Assembly (NCBI GenBank): GCA_964584785.1
Contig: CAZPBY010000002.1
Coordinates: 62,001-126,000, forward strand
Origin: JAHFTY01 sp964584785
GTDB lineage: Bacteria; Acidobacteriota; Terriglobia; 20CM-2-55-15
Direction: 5' to 3'
Length of the DNA stretch: 64,000 bases
The translations under genes and the position numbers were made by a program. The notes under the pieces are model-generated. The model searched no databases. It saw nothing but the letters and a program-made list of their open reading frames with translations, and was not told where the DNA came from. Shown here one piece after another: positions 43,201 through 51,232 of this stretch; the first letter of the stretch is position 1, and every line of letters begins with the position of its first letter.

Positions 43201-44078
43201 TCGATATGGAAACGGAAGAACGTTCGATCCTTTCGAATAGGACCGTCAATGCTTCCGCCGAACTGATTCCGGATCAAAATGTTGCGACCCAGCCCATTAA
43301 GGTTATTGAAAAAACTGTTGCTGTTGAGTGCGGTGTTCCGGAGTTGTTCAAAAAGAGTGCCGTGCAGTTGGTTGGTGCCGCCACGAGAAGTGATGATGAT
43401 ATGCCCCACACCACGCCCCAATTCGGCGTCGGCGGGCGAAGTAACGACTTTCACTTCGCCGACGCGGTCCACACTGGTGAACATGGGAGTCGTCAGGCCG
43501 AAGTTTGTGCGCAGGTCTTGAATGTTGATCCCGTCCATCGAGATATTCAAGCCCGTTCGCTGGACGCCATTGATATTGGCGTCCTGCGCACCGGCAGTGG
43601 TGTTCACCAGACTCAAAGCATCGCGATTCACGAGGGGGAGTTGCGCCACTTGCGTTCCTGTAATCGCGCGACCGATAGAGGCGCTGTCGTACTGCAGTAT
43701 CGGTGCGTCTTCCGCTCTCACATCGATGGAATCCGCGAGTTCTCCGACGTTGAGAGTCACCTTCACGCTGACTTTGTCGCCGGTATTGAGAGTGATTCCG
43801 GTGAGGACGAACTTCTTGAAACCCGGAAGCTCAGCCGTCACCTGGTATTCGCCTGGGGGCACTGGCGGTGAAATGAAAACGCCGGATTCATTGGACAGAG
43901 TCACATTTTGGACACCCGTCTTCGTGTTCGTAATTGTTATCGTCACTCCGGGAACAATTGCGCCACCGGAATCCATCACCGTTCCCGAGAGAGTAGCGTC
44001 GGATTGCTGTGCCAAAGCCGCTGCGGCCCCAAATGTTCCCAAAACAATTACATAAATCCACCGTTGCAGAATCGACAT
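40296..44078 (-). CDS. TonB-dependent receptor with carboxypeptidase-regulatory-like N-domain
   Basis: 1260 residues from ATG at 44078. Signal peptide (residues 1-24), then a CarboxypepD_reg-like beta domain (GTVMDSGGAIVPGVTITITN ... GEYQVTAELPGFKK), a plug-like region with DGINIQDLRTNFG and SRGGTNQLHGTLFEQLRN, and a long beta-barrel ending in VTLEGRLRF, with the terminal Phe usual for outer-membrane barrels. No TonB box is obvious. This is the Oar-like receptor family greatly expanded in Acidobacteriota; substrates probably plant or polymer-derived. Followed by the ankyrin/DUF1592/DUF1552 genes on the same strand. Confidence 0.92.
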   Translation of the reverse strand: MSILQRWIYVIVLGTFGAAAALAQQSDATLSGTVMDSGGAIVPGVTITITNTKTGVQNVTLSNESGVFISPPVPPGEYQVTAELPGFKKFVLTGITLNTGDKVSVKVTLNVGELADSIDVRAEDAPILQYDSASIGRAITGTQVAQLPLVNRDALSLVNTTAGAQDANINGVQRTGLNISMDGINIQDLRTNFGLTTPMFTSVDRVGEVKVVTSPADAELGRGVGHIIITSRGGTNQLHGTLFEQLRNTALNSNSFFNNLNGLGRNILIRNQFGGSIDGPIRKDRTFFRFHIEAQRLSQQSTVTSTVLTESARRGLFRFYPGVQNGNAQATVPTVDVLGNPVKPASASGDLQTVTLFGRDPSRSAADPTGAVQKALSLMPMPNNFRVGDGLNTAGYTWQRNAPFPRTQWDFRIDHYFTSAERLAINYTHENSDNPNGNQAAAYPGVPGGTLTSWVRTLSLNLSSTLRPNLVNEFRTGFNRPNQQFYAPWDLQGSGYLPQIGGQPYQLGSSQFTGPYGNNNNPTALIGPYGRITSVYQFADNIAWLRGRHAWKTGIEIWDVVSNGFNAFNVMPRVNSGNGFAGAPLNITSITGIGANGTLAQGILNDLAGSVDSITQAFNINGPKDPQYVPGLTKQRSWKSQEYTWFLKDDYKVSSNLTLNLGARYEYYRPLYDSGGRTAALAGGSGSIFGISGNNFDAMFRPGANAGSMTQSYLVDKNSPNPDKRMYLPDRNNFGPAVGLSWNLPSLPMLGNRSVVLRVGYGWAYEKVTPRHVDDASGSMPGVNYVYVYRAASPANLQNSVLPLAPQDRPLANIPFTDRSQTTHAMDDHLRQPYVQNWNVGLEFAVTANSNLRLTYLGSKGSRLYHATNINETNVFENGILDAFRITQAGGTAALMDKLFLGLNVPGVGVVNGASITGSDAVRRSTTMNAFLAANDVGGFANFLNTSNFITGEIGGLPRRVGLPENWITVNPQFLAANYTSNFGSSIYHSFQVEYNKRFSAGFSLNANYTLAKAFGDEEGDQTSEQVFNFKTLRDRSLNRRLLGFSIKDAFKMSGVYSLPVGGEHTLLGASSHQFLSKLVSGWQTGWVLTMQSGAPLAITVAGNTFNSFGGSTAVPLADIPSNFGSVSRTASGVTYFKGFSVVTDPIVETYPTEFRARSTLRAIADPSGKIILINPAVGTLGYLSSRPLVGPGIFNLDLNLIRTFQLQEGLQFQIRADATSVTNTPQWGNPNLNINTTNFGAITSAGGNRIVTLEGRLRF

Positions 44079-44090
44079 GGAGACCTCCAC

Positions 44091-44362
44091 CTACTTCTTG
44101 TTGTAAAGCGTCCTGTAACTGGTCTGTGCCGCCGGGTGTTGCGGCTGGTCGTGATGGTCAGGACCTTTCCCTCCGGCGACAGCGACCACACTTCCTTTAC
44201 CTCCAGGGCCACGTTTCCTGGCATGCCACCCCACGGCTGGTTAGCCAATACATTGTGTTCGGCGCCCTGTGCCGAGTCCGGTGGCAGCTTCGGGTAATGA
44301 GCTGACCGCGAGCCCCGCGACCACGCCTCCAGCGAGCAACGTCGAGAAATCTTGTTGCCCAT
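44091..44362 (-). pseudogene. Decayed small exported protein
   Basis: A ~90-residue product can be pieced together only across frames. One frame gives a hydrophobic leader (DFSTLLAGGVVAGLAVSSLP), a second gives NQPWGGMPGNVALEVKEVWSLSPEGKVLTITTSRNT, and a third ends PAAQTSYRTLYNKK with stop at 44091. The middle and end resemble C-termini of small secreted acidobacterial proteins. At least two frameshifts make it non-functional. It lies directly upstream of the TonB receptor on the same strand. Confidence 0.45.
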
Positions 44363-44567
44363 AATCCGACCTCGTTGTGGGACGTAGTGAACCTGGTGAA
44401 CAGGTTTGCAACAGCCACGAAGGTACAACTCACGTCCGGCCAATGGAGCGGAAAACACGGAATAGACTCACGTTCCAGCATCCGGAATAGGACGCCTTGA
44501 ATACATTGAAGTTACATTGCGCATAACTCCGCGCAACAAGCATGAGGATTCCGCAATGCGGAACAAA

Positions 44568-44660
44568 AGAGTCGCGTGGTCTCGTATCGTGACCTTTCAT
44601 GAGCGGAGCGAATGCAAGGGATGGGGTGCAGCCTCTCGCGGAGTCAAGGCCCGTTGGACG
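44568..44660. repeat. 93-bp dispersed repeat, copy 1
   Basis: The 93 bp at 44568-44660 recur at 50047-50139 with a single T/G difference and in the same orientation. The core CATGAGCGGAGCGAATGCAA is shared with the tandem repeat at 10101-10190. Not coding in any convincing frame. Confidence 0.95.
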
Positions 44661-44715
44661 ACGGGTAATCTAATGTAGAATGCGCAGCCGCAAGCGGCAT
44701 TCGTGAGATCCGGTC

Positions 44716-45269
44716 ATGAGCAAATATCTCGTCGGTATTAATAAGGACATCCTGGTCTGGGCCCGCAAACGCACAGGCTTGGAGATCGACGACGTCGCCA
44801 CTGCGTTTGGTAAATCGCCGGAGGATATCGCTGGGAGCGCGGGCGCTCCTACTGCCAAGGGTTCAGACAGCGCCCCTGCGATTGCGGCAAGAGTCCGCGA
44901 ATACCTTGGGACCGATTTAAACACGCAGAAGCGATGTAAAAACATCGATGTTGCGTTCAAGGCATGGCGCGTCTCGGTCGAGGATGTTGGTGTATTCGTG
45001 TTTAAAGGACTCGTTCAGGCAGAAGGATGTATGCGGCTGTTCGCTCTACGATGCGGTGTTCCCCGTCATCCTCATTAAAACAGCACCGCCCTGACGCGAC
45101 AGATGTTTACCTTGTTCCACGAACTGGCCTCCCAAGCTTTGCTTGGCGCGATGAAACGGCTATCCGCCGGATCGAAACCGAGGTTGGCGTATGGGTTAGA
45201 CCACGCGACCTCGAGCTGGGTCACGCTAGCTTTTGTGATCTGTTTGCTTTCGGAGTATGCGAGCTAGTT
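44716..45269 (+). pseudogene. Decayed HTH-ImmA/IrrE metallopeptidase gene
   Basis: The start KYLVGINKDILVWARKRTGLEIDDVATAFGKSPEDI matches the HTH part of XRE-ImmA/IrrE fusions. IDVAFKAWRVSVEDVGVFVFK and, in another frame, QKDVCGCSLYDAVFPVILIK match the middle. A third frame gives LTRQMFTLFHELASQALLG, where the zinc motif HELAH has become HELAS. At least three frameshifts and the lost His make it dead. Such genes regulate or activate mobile elements and toxin-antitoxin loci, so this is a relic of a transferred element. Confidence 0.75.
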
Positions 45270-45277
45270 TAACGTTT

Positions 45278-45508
45278 CTACTTCACCATATAGATAAATG
45301 TGACCGTTTTGCCGGATAGGTTGATCTTCGCATGGGGAGTCATTCCAGTGGACGGAACTAGATAAGCAGTACCGGCCGGGAGCTTCCTTAATTGTTTTCC
45401 GAACAGCATATCGATATCACCTTCGGTGGCTATCCAGATTTCCTCTCCGCCTTGCGCGACACTGGGATATATTGATAGGTCCAGTGAAACTAAAATACCG
45501 GCGACGTA
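45278..45508 (-). pseudogene. C-terminal fragment of a cupin-type protein
   Basis: 76 codons open between stops read YVAGILVSLDLSIYPSVAQG ... GEEIWIATEGDIDMLFGKQ ... TPHAKINLSGKTVTFIYMVK. The pattern of short strands with G-x-E-x-W and GTAYLVPSTGMTPHA fits the C-terminal half of a cupin barrel. No ATG, GTG or TTG start lies in frame and an in-frame TGA at 45509-45511 precedes it, so the gene is truncated. Confidence 0.5.
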
Positions 45509-45578
45509 TCAATTCGCCGGCCCGTTTTCAGAAGGACTCACACGGGTTGGTATAATCGTTAGTACAGCGTGCGCAGGC

Positions 45579-47015
45579 TCACTTCAGTTGCTCGAGAAGC
45601 TGTTTCGCCTTCTCATCGCCGCGCAGCGCCATATCCCTTAGCGTCGTTCTTATCTTTGAATCGAGATCCTTAGATTTGTTGGACAGACTGATAATGTCGT
45701 GCAATCGATCCCAGCGGTGCGGATTCGCATTCATCGATAGGATGCCGTCTGCGCCGTAACCCTCTACAAGGGATTTGCACCCGACCTGATCATTGTTATT
45801 GATGATCGACTTTGCCAACGTGTCCGCTTCTTCCAAAGGCGAGTCGGCAATAACCTCGTAGCCGATCCAGCGATTTTCACCGGGTGTCGCGACTCTTTTC
45901 TTTCCCCAATTCAAAGTTTCCTGATCACCCAAACCCGACAAACTGAATGTTAATTGCCATCTTTTCTCGTACTGTCCATCAAGCAATTTCTTGATGATTT
46001 CTCTGGCTTCGTCGTCCGGATGTTTGACGAACCATATGCCAAGTCTGCCGGCCTCTTCTTCGTCAGCGGACTTCAGGACATTCAACATCGCTGGCATGTG
46101 TTCCGAACGAGCTGCTTTTATCAGCGCCCACATGATCGGCCATCGAGTTTCCCTATCCTTGATTCTCAAATATCCCGCCGCAAGATCGAGGACCGTGCTG
46201 GGATCACCAGTCGTCTTGACATATTCGGCGACAGGTCCGATGTAGCTTGTGAATTGTCCTGATCGAATTAGTTCTCGGATGAACGTGGCGGCTTCCGGAT
46301 GAGTACTCTTGGCGAGAGCCCAAACGATGTCGGATCGCGAATCTGTAGGCGCAGCATCGAACAAGGCTTTCAGGTCAGTATAGGATCGCGTCGGATAGGG
46401 TGTTTGAAAATGACGCTGGATATCATGAGCAAGGCCAAGAGGATATAGTGGGCTGTCGAGATTCTTTAACGCCACCTCCTCGAGCTTTTTCAATTCAAGC
46501 TTTTCGGCCTCGTAATCGTTCAATCCGGCGATTTTGACGTAATGTCGTATGGCAATGACCCACGGCGAGTTGATGCTATCGACTTCTTCATTAATTCGCG
46601 TGAATGGTGGACCTGAGGGTAACCATTCCGAGTCCACGCGGCGCAACAAAAGTACGAAAATCTTACCCACTCTGTAATCATAGGCGGTACACATGCCGGC
46701 GAACGCACCTTCACGCGGGGAAGTGAAATCATGCTCGTCAGATTTTCCGGAGTACCTGTCGGTACCACCGATCACGAATTGATCCTTTGATAAGTTTCCC
46801 TTAAGCCGCTCCAATACTCGAAACGTAAATTCCCCGTCAAAGTCAGTCGACGCCCCACCTCGAAACGAAATTGCCTGAGCGACTACAATAGCCTCGCTGC
46901 TTTTGACCAAGTCGTAGTTGGACGGCGGCAGATATCCTGCCGTGACGGAGCAGGCCACACCATCAGCGCACCAAAGGAAAATCGCGCAAAACAGAATCGA
47001 GCACCGAAACGGCAT
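45579..47015 (-). CDS. Exported protein of unknown function
   Basis: 478 residues with a signal peptide (MPFRCSILFCAIFLWCADGVAC). The first ~130 residues are strand-rich with VVAQAISFRG and RVLERLKGNLSKDQFVIGGTD, resembling small beta domains that precede repeat regions in secreted bacterial proteins. Residues ~200-470 are helical with HEAT-like spacing (VWALAKSTHPEAATFIRELI; MWALIKAARSEHMPAMLNVL; LGIWFVKHPDDEAREIIKKL). No catalytic motif seen. The gene is visibly AT-richer than the flanks, suggesting transfer. Confidence 0.7.
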   Translation of the reverse strand: MPFRCSILFCAIFLWCADGVACSVTAGYLPPSNYDLVKSSEAIVVAQAISFRGGASTDFDGEFTFRVLERLKGNLSKDQFVIGGTDRYSGKSDEHDFTSPREGAFAGMCTAYDYRVGKIFVLLLRRVDSEWLPSGPPFTRINEEVDSINSPWVIAIRHYVKIAGLNDYEAEKLELKKLEEVALKNLDSPLYPLGLAHDIQRHFQTPYPTRSYTDLKALFDAAPTDSRSDIVWALAKSTHPEAATFIRELIRSGQFTSYIGPVAEYVKTTGDPSTVLDLAAGYLRIKDRETRWPIMWALIKAARSEHMPAMLNVLKSADEEEAGRLGIWFVKHPDDEAREIIKKLLDGQYEKRWQLTFSLSGLGDQETLNWGKKRVATPGENRWIGYEVIADSPLEEADTLAKSIINNNDQVGCKSLVEGYGADGILSMNANPHRWDRLHDIISLSNKSKDLDSKIRTTLRDMALRGDEKAKQLLEQLK

Positions 47016-47295
47016 AGTCTCTTCATTCCTTCACATTATTCGAGTGGCAGTAAATCAAATTAGACACCGACATCTGTAGTCTGGCTTGGGTTATTTTTGC
47101 GGGTGCGTCCGGAAACGCCTCCTCAAAACTGCCGCATGATGTACAAAGCGGAACGTGGTGAAACCGAACGTGTGGATATTTCGACCAGTTGGGCGATGCT
47201 CTTGGAATCGCCCTAATTTGCGTCGCTTGATCCGCACAATCCGCGGCTGAATTCCCACCGATCTCATTTCGTTTGGCAAAGCCGCTGTCTAGCGA
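47016..47295. other. 280-bp gap, no supported gene
   Basis: AT-richer sequence between two minus-strand genes. I see only short open frames without recognisable content and no repeat or clear promoter. Confidence 0.5.
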
Positions 47296-47823
47296 TCAAA
47301 TCTCCGGAACGGAGCCGCGGATTTCGTTCATCAAATCGACTGTGTCGTGCCTGCGGCACCAGGCTTCGATATAGGGCCAATCGAGACGATTCTGTTGAAC
47401 TGCCATCACATTACGTACGTCATCCAGATCCTTATTGCGCGCCCACCGTAGTTTGCTGATGATCACGTCTTCCGGTGAAAGCAACCACACCTTCCGATCG
47501 GTCATATCGACTTCAACGCGTCGGCGGAAACGCTCCTGATCGTGTTCATCCGATGACAAGAGAAAAAGTTCTATCTTGAACCTGCTTTTCCGATGTCGAA
47601 CGTACTGCCGGTAAGTGCCCGTAACGGTTTCAAAACTCAATTGTGCATCCAGAATAAACTCGCCTCCGAGCTGCAAAGCGAATTCGCGCCCGAGTGCAGT
47701 ACCAAGCTGGACAATAAAATCCGCGTCGTTGGTTGATCTTGGAATGCCGTAATAGTTGCTCGCGAATGAACCGGTGAGGACATAAGAGATTCGGTTCGCG
47801 GTTAATGCGTCTGCGACTTGCAT
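47296..47823 (-). CDS. Nucleotidyltransferase-fold protein (AbiEii-like group)
   Basis: 175 residues from ATG at 47823. The nucleotidyltransferase pattern is present: YVLTGSFASNYYGIPRSTNDADFIV, with Gly-Ser followed by the Asp-x-Asp equivalent NDADF, then FKIELFLLSSDE (third acidic position) and WLLSPEDVIISKLRWARNKDLDDVRNVM, the helical segment typical of this group. Members occur as stand-alone proteins and as toxins of AbiE-type systems. The partner gene at 47844 lies just upstream. Function as a toxin or tRNA/DNA-modifying enzyme is inference. Confidence 0.72.
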   Translation of the reverse strand: MQVADALTANRISYVLTGSFASNYYGIPRSTNDADFIVQLGTALGREFALQLGGEFILDAQLSFETVTGTYRQYVRHRKSRFKIELFLLSSDEHDQERFRRRVEVDMTDRKVWLLSPEDVIISKLRWARNKDLDDVRNVMAVQQNRLDWPYIEAWCRRHDTVDLMNEIRGSVPEI

Positions 47824-47843
47824 TGTCAGACTGACTCGTGAGG

Positions 47844-48101
47844 TCACCGGAGCCGGTCCAAACGTTGCGCCATCTGAAGCCTGCGCTCCAGCTCCTGTTG
47901 ACAATCCTGCTCGCTTATTCCAGGGTGCTGGTTGCGGATGCCGGACAACGTGATTGCGCACGCATCTTCAAATAGCTCTTCACCCAGAAGCAGTTTTTTT
48001 ACAGGAGGCATAAGCCGGGCTTCCAAGACTCTCTCACGGTAGAGCGCATCCTCAAGAGACCCGAAACCGCTGGCTTTCGTGTCGCAATACTTTTGCCGCA
48101 T
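47844..48101 (-). CDS. Small hypothetical protein paired with the nucleotidyltransferase
   Basis: 85 residues, starting MRQKYCDTKASGFGSLEDALYRER. Highly helical, with VLEARLMPPVKKLLLGEELFEDA and the C-terminal IRNQHPGISEQDCQQELERRLQMAQRLDRL, a pattern often seen in short proteins encoded just before such nucleotidyltransferases. Twenty bases separate its stop from the next start. It could be an antitoxin-like partner; I have no catalytic or DNA-binding motif to prove that. Confidence 0.6.
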   Translation of the reverse strand: MRQKYCDTKASGFGSLEDALYRERVLEARLMPPVKKLLLGEELFEDACAITLSGIRNQHPGISEQDCQQELERRLQMAQRLDRLR

Positions 48102-48173
48102 TTACCGGCACCTCGCCAATATCCTACACCTTTAGATGACGACTACTCGAGGTGGCCGTGGAACTTCTGAGGT

Positions 48174-48368
48174 TCAGTTGCGCGAGAACGCGCGCGGGAA
48201 GACAGCGATGTCGATGTGGCATATCTTCGAGTTGCCCCCTACGTGGAGTTCCAACCCCTCCGGCGATTCGTCGACCTTCAGTCCAAGTGTCTGGCCGTAG
48301 AACTGTTTAGCTTTCTGCAGGTCGTCTACAGAAAAAGTGGAGAATGCCTTTGCGCCTTCGAGGTGGAT
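48174..48368 (-). pseudogene. VOC/glyoxalase-family fragment
   Basis: HLEGAKAFSTFSVDDLQKAK, QFYGQTLGLKVDESPEGLEL and HVGGN form the first half of a VOC-fold protein. The frame then runs out into NSKICHIDIAVFPRAFSRN and stops, and no plausible start codon with a ribosome site lies directly upstream. Only ~60 of the usual ~120-130 residues remain. Confidence 0.55.
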
Positions 48369-48374
48369 ACCTCG

Positions 48375-48815
48375 CTTTCTGACTATGGATCGACAAGGAT
48401 CTAATGAAGATTCCGCGGCATTTTCCAGTCCCTTGGTGAAACGCGGCATTGCCGGCGCTCCTCGCTTCTCGCGTCGATCCACGAATGAAGTGACGGAACA
48501 CGTGATTGCGGATGACAATTCGTGAGAGTTTTCCTGGGACGTGATACGCAAGGTCTTGATCCGTCGCACATGCCCGTTGGTGTTCCACGTGCTGAGGTCT
48601 ACTCGGGAACTTCCCTCTGTAAGCGGACGGTAAGCGAGCATCATTTATTGAAACGTTTTGACGCGTGACTCGGACGCGGACCCGCTCGGGACGATAACCG
48701 TAGTTACCCAACCCTCCGAATATCAACCACCTGGCCAGCTTCTTTACTTCTGGTTCGTTCGGGACTCGAAACTGCTCAAGACACTTCGTAACGAACAAAC
48801 AGCAGCAGGAAGATC
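48375..48815. other. Gap between divergent genes, no supported gene
   Basis: About 440 bp with short overlapping frames but no family resemblance, no repeat and no hairpin that I can see. AGGAAGA at ~48800 is the ribosome site of the next gene. Confidence 0.45.
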
Positions 48816-49310
48816 ATGGATATCCGTCAAGAAGTTCACGAGCCTCATTCCTCATTGTCCAAACTCTTAACCGAATACGCGGGCCGGTTGGAGCTGCTTC
48901 GTATCTTGCATTGTGAAGACATGGAAGCGGCGGCCGAGTTTGAGGAGCGCATGCTCCTGGCAAAACAGCAATGGGAGATCGAGCGGAAAGCCCTGATGGA
49001 TCAGATTGCCGGTTTGCGCAACATTATCGACCAGCGCGAACTGACGACGGAAACCGCAAAAACCGAAGCTGCTTCGAGCGAGTGCCGGCAGGGAATCGAA
49101 GCCATGCTCGACAAACCCTCGGCTGGCGTTTCCAAACTTATCCGTGAAACCGCTCGTGAAGCGGAGCTTCAGGCGTATTTGAAAGGCTTGAAATTCAGTC
49201 AATCCTCGTCGGCGGGAATCCCAGAGTTTGCCGGAGAAGAGGCGAACGAATCCGTCCGGCCATGTTCTTCAACCCTTAATTCCTTCTCAAACAGTGAGAC
49301 GTGCGCATGA
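48816..49310 (+). CDS. Coiled-coil hypothetical protein (first of an overlapping pair)
   Basis: 164 residues from ATG at 48816 with AGGAAGA before it. Long uninterrupted helices: LLTEYAGRLELLRILHCEDM, EAAAEFEERMLLAKQQWEIE, RKALMDQIAGLRNIIDQREL and TTETAKTEAASSECRQGIEA show heptad patterns. No signal peptide, membrane helix or known domain. The stop overlaps the next start (ATGA), so both proteins are made together and probably bind each other. Unrecognised. Confidence 0.7.
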   Translation: MDIRQEVHEPHSSLSKLLTEYAGRLELLRILHCEDMEAAAEFEERMLLAKQQWEIERKALMDQIAGLRNIIDQRELTTETAKTEAASSECRQGIEAMLDKPSAGVSKLIRETAREAELQAYLKGLKFSQSSSAGIPEFAGEEANESVRPCSSTLNSFSNSETCA

Positions 49311-49756
49311 GTTCAACACAGACCGTTTTGCTCAAAGACGACGCTGGCGTTTTGTCCCCGGATGTTCGTGGCAGTCACCGGCCTTCGCTGGGTGAATTCG
49401 CCGACCAACTGGACAGAGTGATCCGTGAAAACCAGGATCTTTCGAGTCGATTGAATCAGGCAATGCTTGAAAAGGCGACTCTATGTCAGCTCTATGAGCA
49501 GTCGCGCACAGCATATGAATCCGAGCGCGACCGGCTGAACGCCGAGCTGGAAACCCTGCGCTCACAGATCAACGGCCGCGTGCAACATCTGTTGTCGACA
49601 AAAGAACGCCTTATGGGAGAAGAGTACGAACGAAAGCTCCAGGACTTGACCGTCTCGGTGCGGCAGGAGCGCCACAAGTACACGACTCACGTCGAGAAAA
49701 TGAAGGCACAGCTATCGAATTGTATTTGCCAGACCGGTCGTTCGCGAGCCCGCTAG
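49307..49756 (+). CDS. Coiled-coil hypothetical protein (second of an overlapping pair)
   Basis: 149 residues from ATG at 49307, overlapping the upstream gene by four bases. After ~30 flexible residues, a helix of ~100 residues (LGEFADQLDRVIRENQDLSS ... SERDRLNAELETLRSQINGR ... YERKLQDLTVSVRQERHKY) has clear heptads, ending with two cysteines in NCICQTGRSRAR. No homologue recognised. The pair stands alone, flanked by repeat-containing intergenic DNA. Confidence 0.7.
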   Translation: MSSTQTVLLKDDAGVLSPDVRGSHRPSLGEFADQLDRVIRENQDLSSRLNQAMLEKATLCQLYEQSRTAYESERDRLNAELETLRSQINGRVQHLLSTKERLMGEEYERKLQDLTVSVRQERHKYTTHVEKMKAQLSNCICQTGRSRAR

Positions 49757-50350
49757 GTTGCAGCGCCAAGATCCGATACGGACCGATCTCTGTTCCCGAA
49801 GCAATCGACATAAAGTGCGGGCATTTTAGGTTTTGAAGGATACGCACCGCACGGCAAACGACGATGCGTGATGCAATGGTGTGATTGATCGATCAAATTT
49901 CTGAGAGCAATCGTCCGTTCAGGCTCGATCCCACAGTTTTCGTCAGGCTGATTTGCGATCGCCGAGGGACATCGTCTTCAGGTGAGGCTGGACACCACGA
50001 ACCTTTTTAACCATGCTCAGTTTGTTTTTAAATCACGCGCATCCACAGAGTCGCGTGGTCTCGTATCGTGACCTTTCATGAGCGGAGCGAATGCAAGGGA
50101 TGGGGTGCAGCCTCTCGCGGAGTCAAGGCCCGTGGGACGTCTGAGAGTTGACTGAAAACCAGAATCCTTCCCAGTCCGGACTGCTCTTCGGAGTCACTCC
50201 CCAGATCCATTGACCTTCGTTGCAGTGTCCTTAGTGCTGGTCGCGACGGGTATGGCGGCATGCTGCATTCCGGCGGCCAGGCGATGAAAATCGAACCGAT
50301 CGAGGCATGGCGTTCTGGCATTCCTCGTGTATTCAGCGCTCCTTCCGCCC
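49757..50350. other. 594-bp gap holding the second 93-bp dispersed repeat
   Basis: No supported coding region. The only structure I recognise is the dispersed repeat at 50047-50139; the rest is moderately AT-rich with no clear hairpin. Confidence 0.5.
50047..50139. repeat. 93-bp dispersed repeat, copy 2
   Basis: Matches 44568-44660 over 93 bp with one substitution, same orientation, 5.48 kb apart. The two copies bracket the AT-rich accessory block 44.7-49.8 kb (decayed ImmA/IrrE, unknown exported protein, nucleotidyltransferase pair, coiled-coil pair). Confidence 0.95.
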
Positions 50351-51196
50351 CTAGTTCTCGCGGGCCAGCCAGGTTAGTGCATTACGATACAACTTCTGCA
50401 TCATGGGATGATACATGACCTCCGCCATGTGTCCGGGTGCGTAGAAAATCATGCGGCCTTTACCTACCTCACGCCACCATCCCCCGATCAGCGGCGTCAC
50501 GCCGTTCTTGGCAAAACTCGCGTAATTAGAGAGTTCGGGATCGACTGTATTGTCGATCGAATCCGATTGAAACAGAACGTGAGGCGCGCTGGTCCAGAAG
50601 GCGGTCTTCAAAGGGCCCTCAGGGCCGATGCCCTCAGGGGCTTCCTCAAAGTTGTAGGTGACGAAATGGTGCTCATCCACAATTTGGAAATCTTCAATCC
50701 CCTTCATAATGGGGCTTTTTTTGCCTGCCTCGGTGGCGTGCACCTTCATCATGTAGGGCGGCGGATGCTTTTGAAAACGTCCCCCCACGAGTTGCTCCCA
50801 TAAACCGCCCCGAGCGCCGCCGGCTGAGGCGTTATGCAGTGCGAGGAAACTGCCGCCGTTCTGTACAAAATCATATACCGCCTTCTCCTGTTCCGGAGTA
50901 ATGGCGTCCACTGAACCCGAATTGACAAAAATATCGAAGTTGGCGAGATTCTCGGGCGTCAGCAGGGACAGGTCCTCAATGTAGACGGTCGGCATATTGA
51001 GGTCCGTCAACGCCAGGCTCATCGCACGGCGCGGAAACTCGGCAGCCTGCGAACCGCAACCGCTATGCATTAGGACTCGCGGGCGCCTAATGCTTGAGAA
51101 CGGTGATTGTTGACCCCATGCCGGCACTATCGCAAACAGCCCAAGAGACAACAGGATGGCCCTGCGCACCGTCTGGATGAGAAGGATCCGTATCAT
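50351..51196 (-). CDS. Secreted ThuA-like protein
   Basis: 281 residues with a signal peptide (RRAILLSLGLFAIVPAWG). ThuA-like (glutamine amidotransferase-fold) domain: RPRVLMHSGCGSQAAEFPRR, DIFVNSGSVDAITPEQEKAV, GGSFLALHNASAGGARGGLWEQLVGG, and WWREVGKGRMIFYAPGHMAEVMYHPM at the end. The family is common in secreted carbohydrate-use clusters of Acidobacteriota; activity not known. Followed upstream by a paralogue on the same strand (51233-52204). Confidence 0.85.
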   Translation of the reverse strand: MIRILLIQTVRRAILLSLGLFAIVPAWGQQSPFSSIRRPRVLMHSGCGSQAAEFPRRAMSLALTDLNMPTVYIEDLSLLTPENLANFDIFVNSGSVDAITPEQEKAVYDFVQNGGSFLALHNASAGGARGGLWEQLVGGRFQKHPPPYMMKVHATEAGKKSPIMKGIEDFQIVDEHHFVTYNFEEAPEGIGPEGPLKTAFWTSAPHVLFQSDSIDNTVDPELSNYASFAKNGVTPLIGGWWREVGKGRMIFYAPGHMAEVMYHPMMQKLYRNALTWLAREN

Positions 51197-51232
51197 TAGC
51201 TATCTCCTTTCTTAATTCGACCCTCGCAGCAC

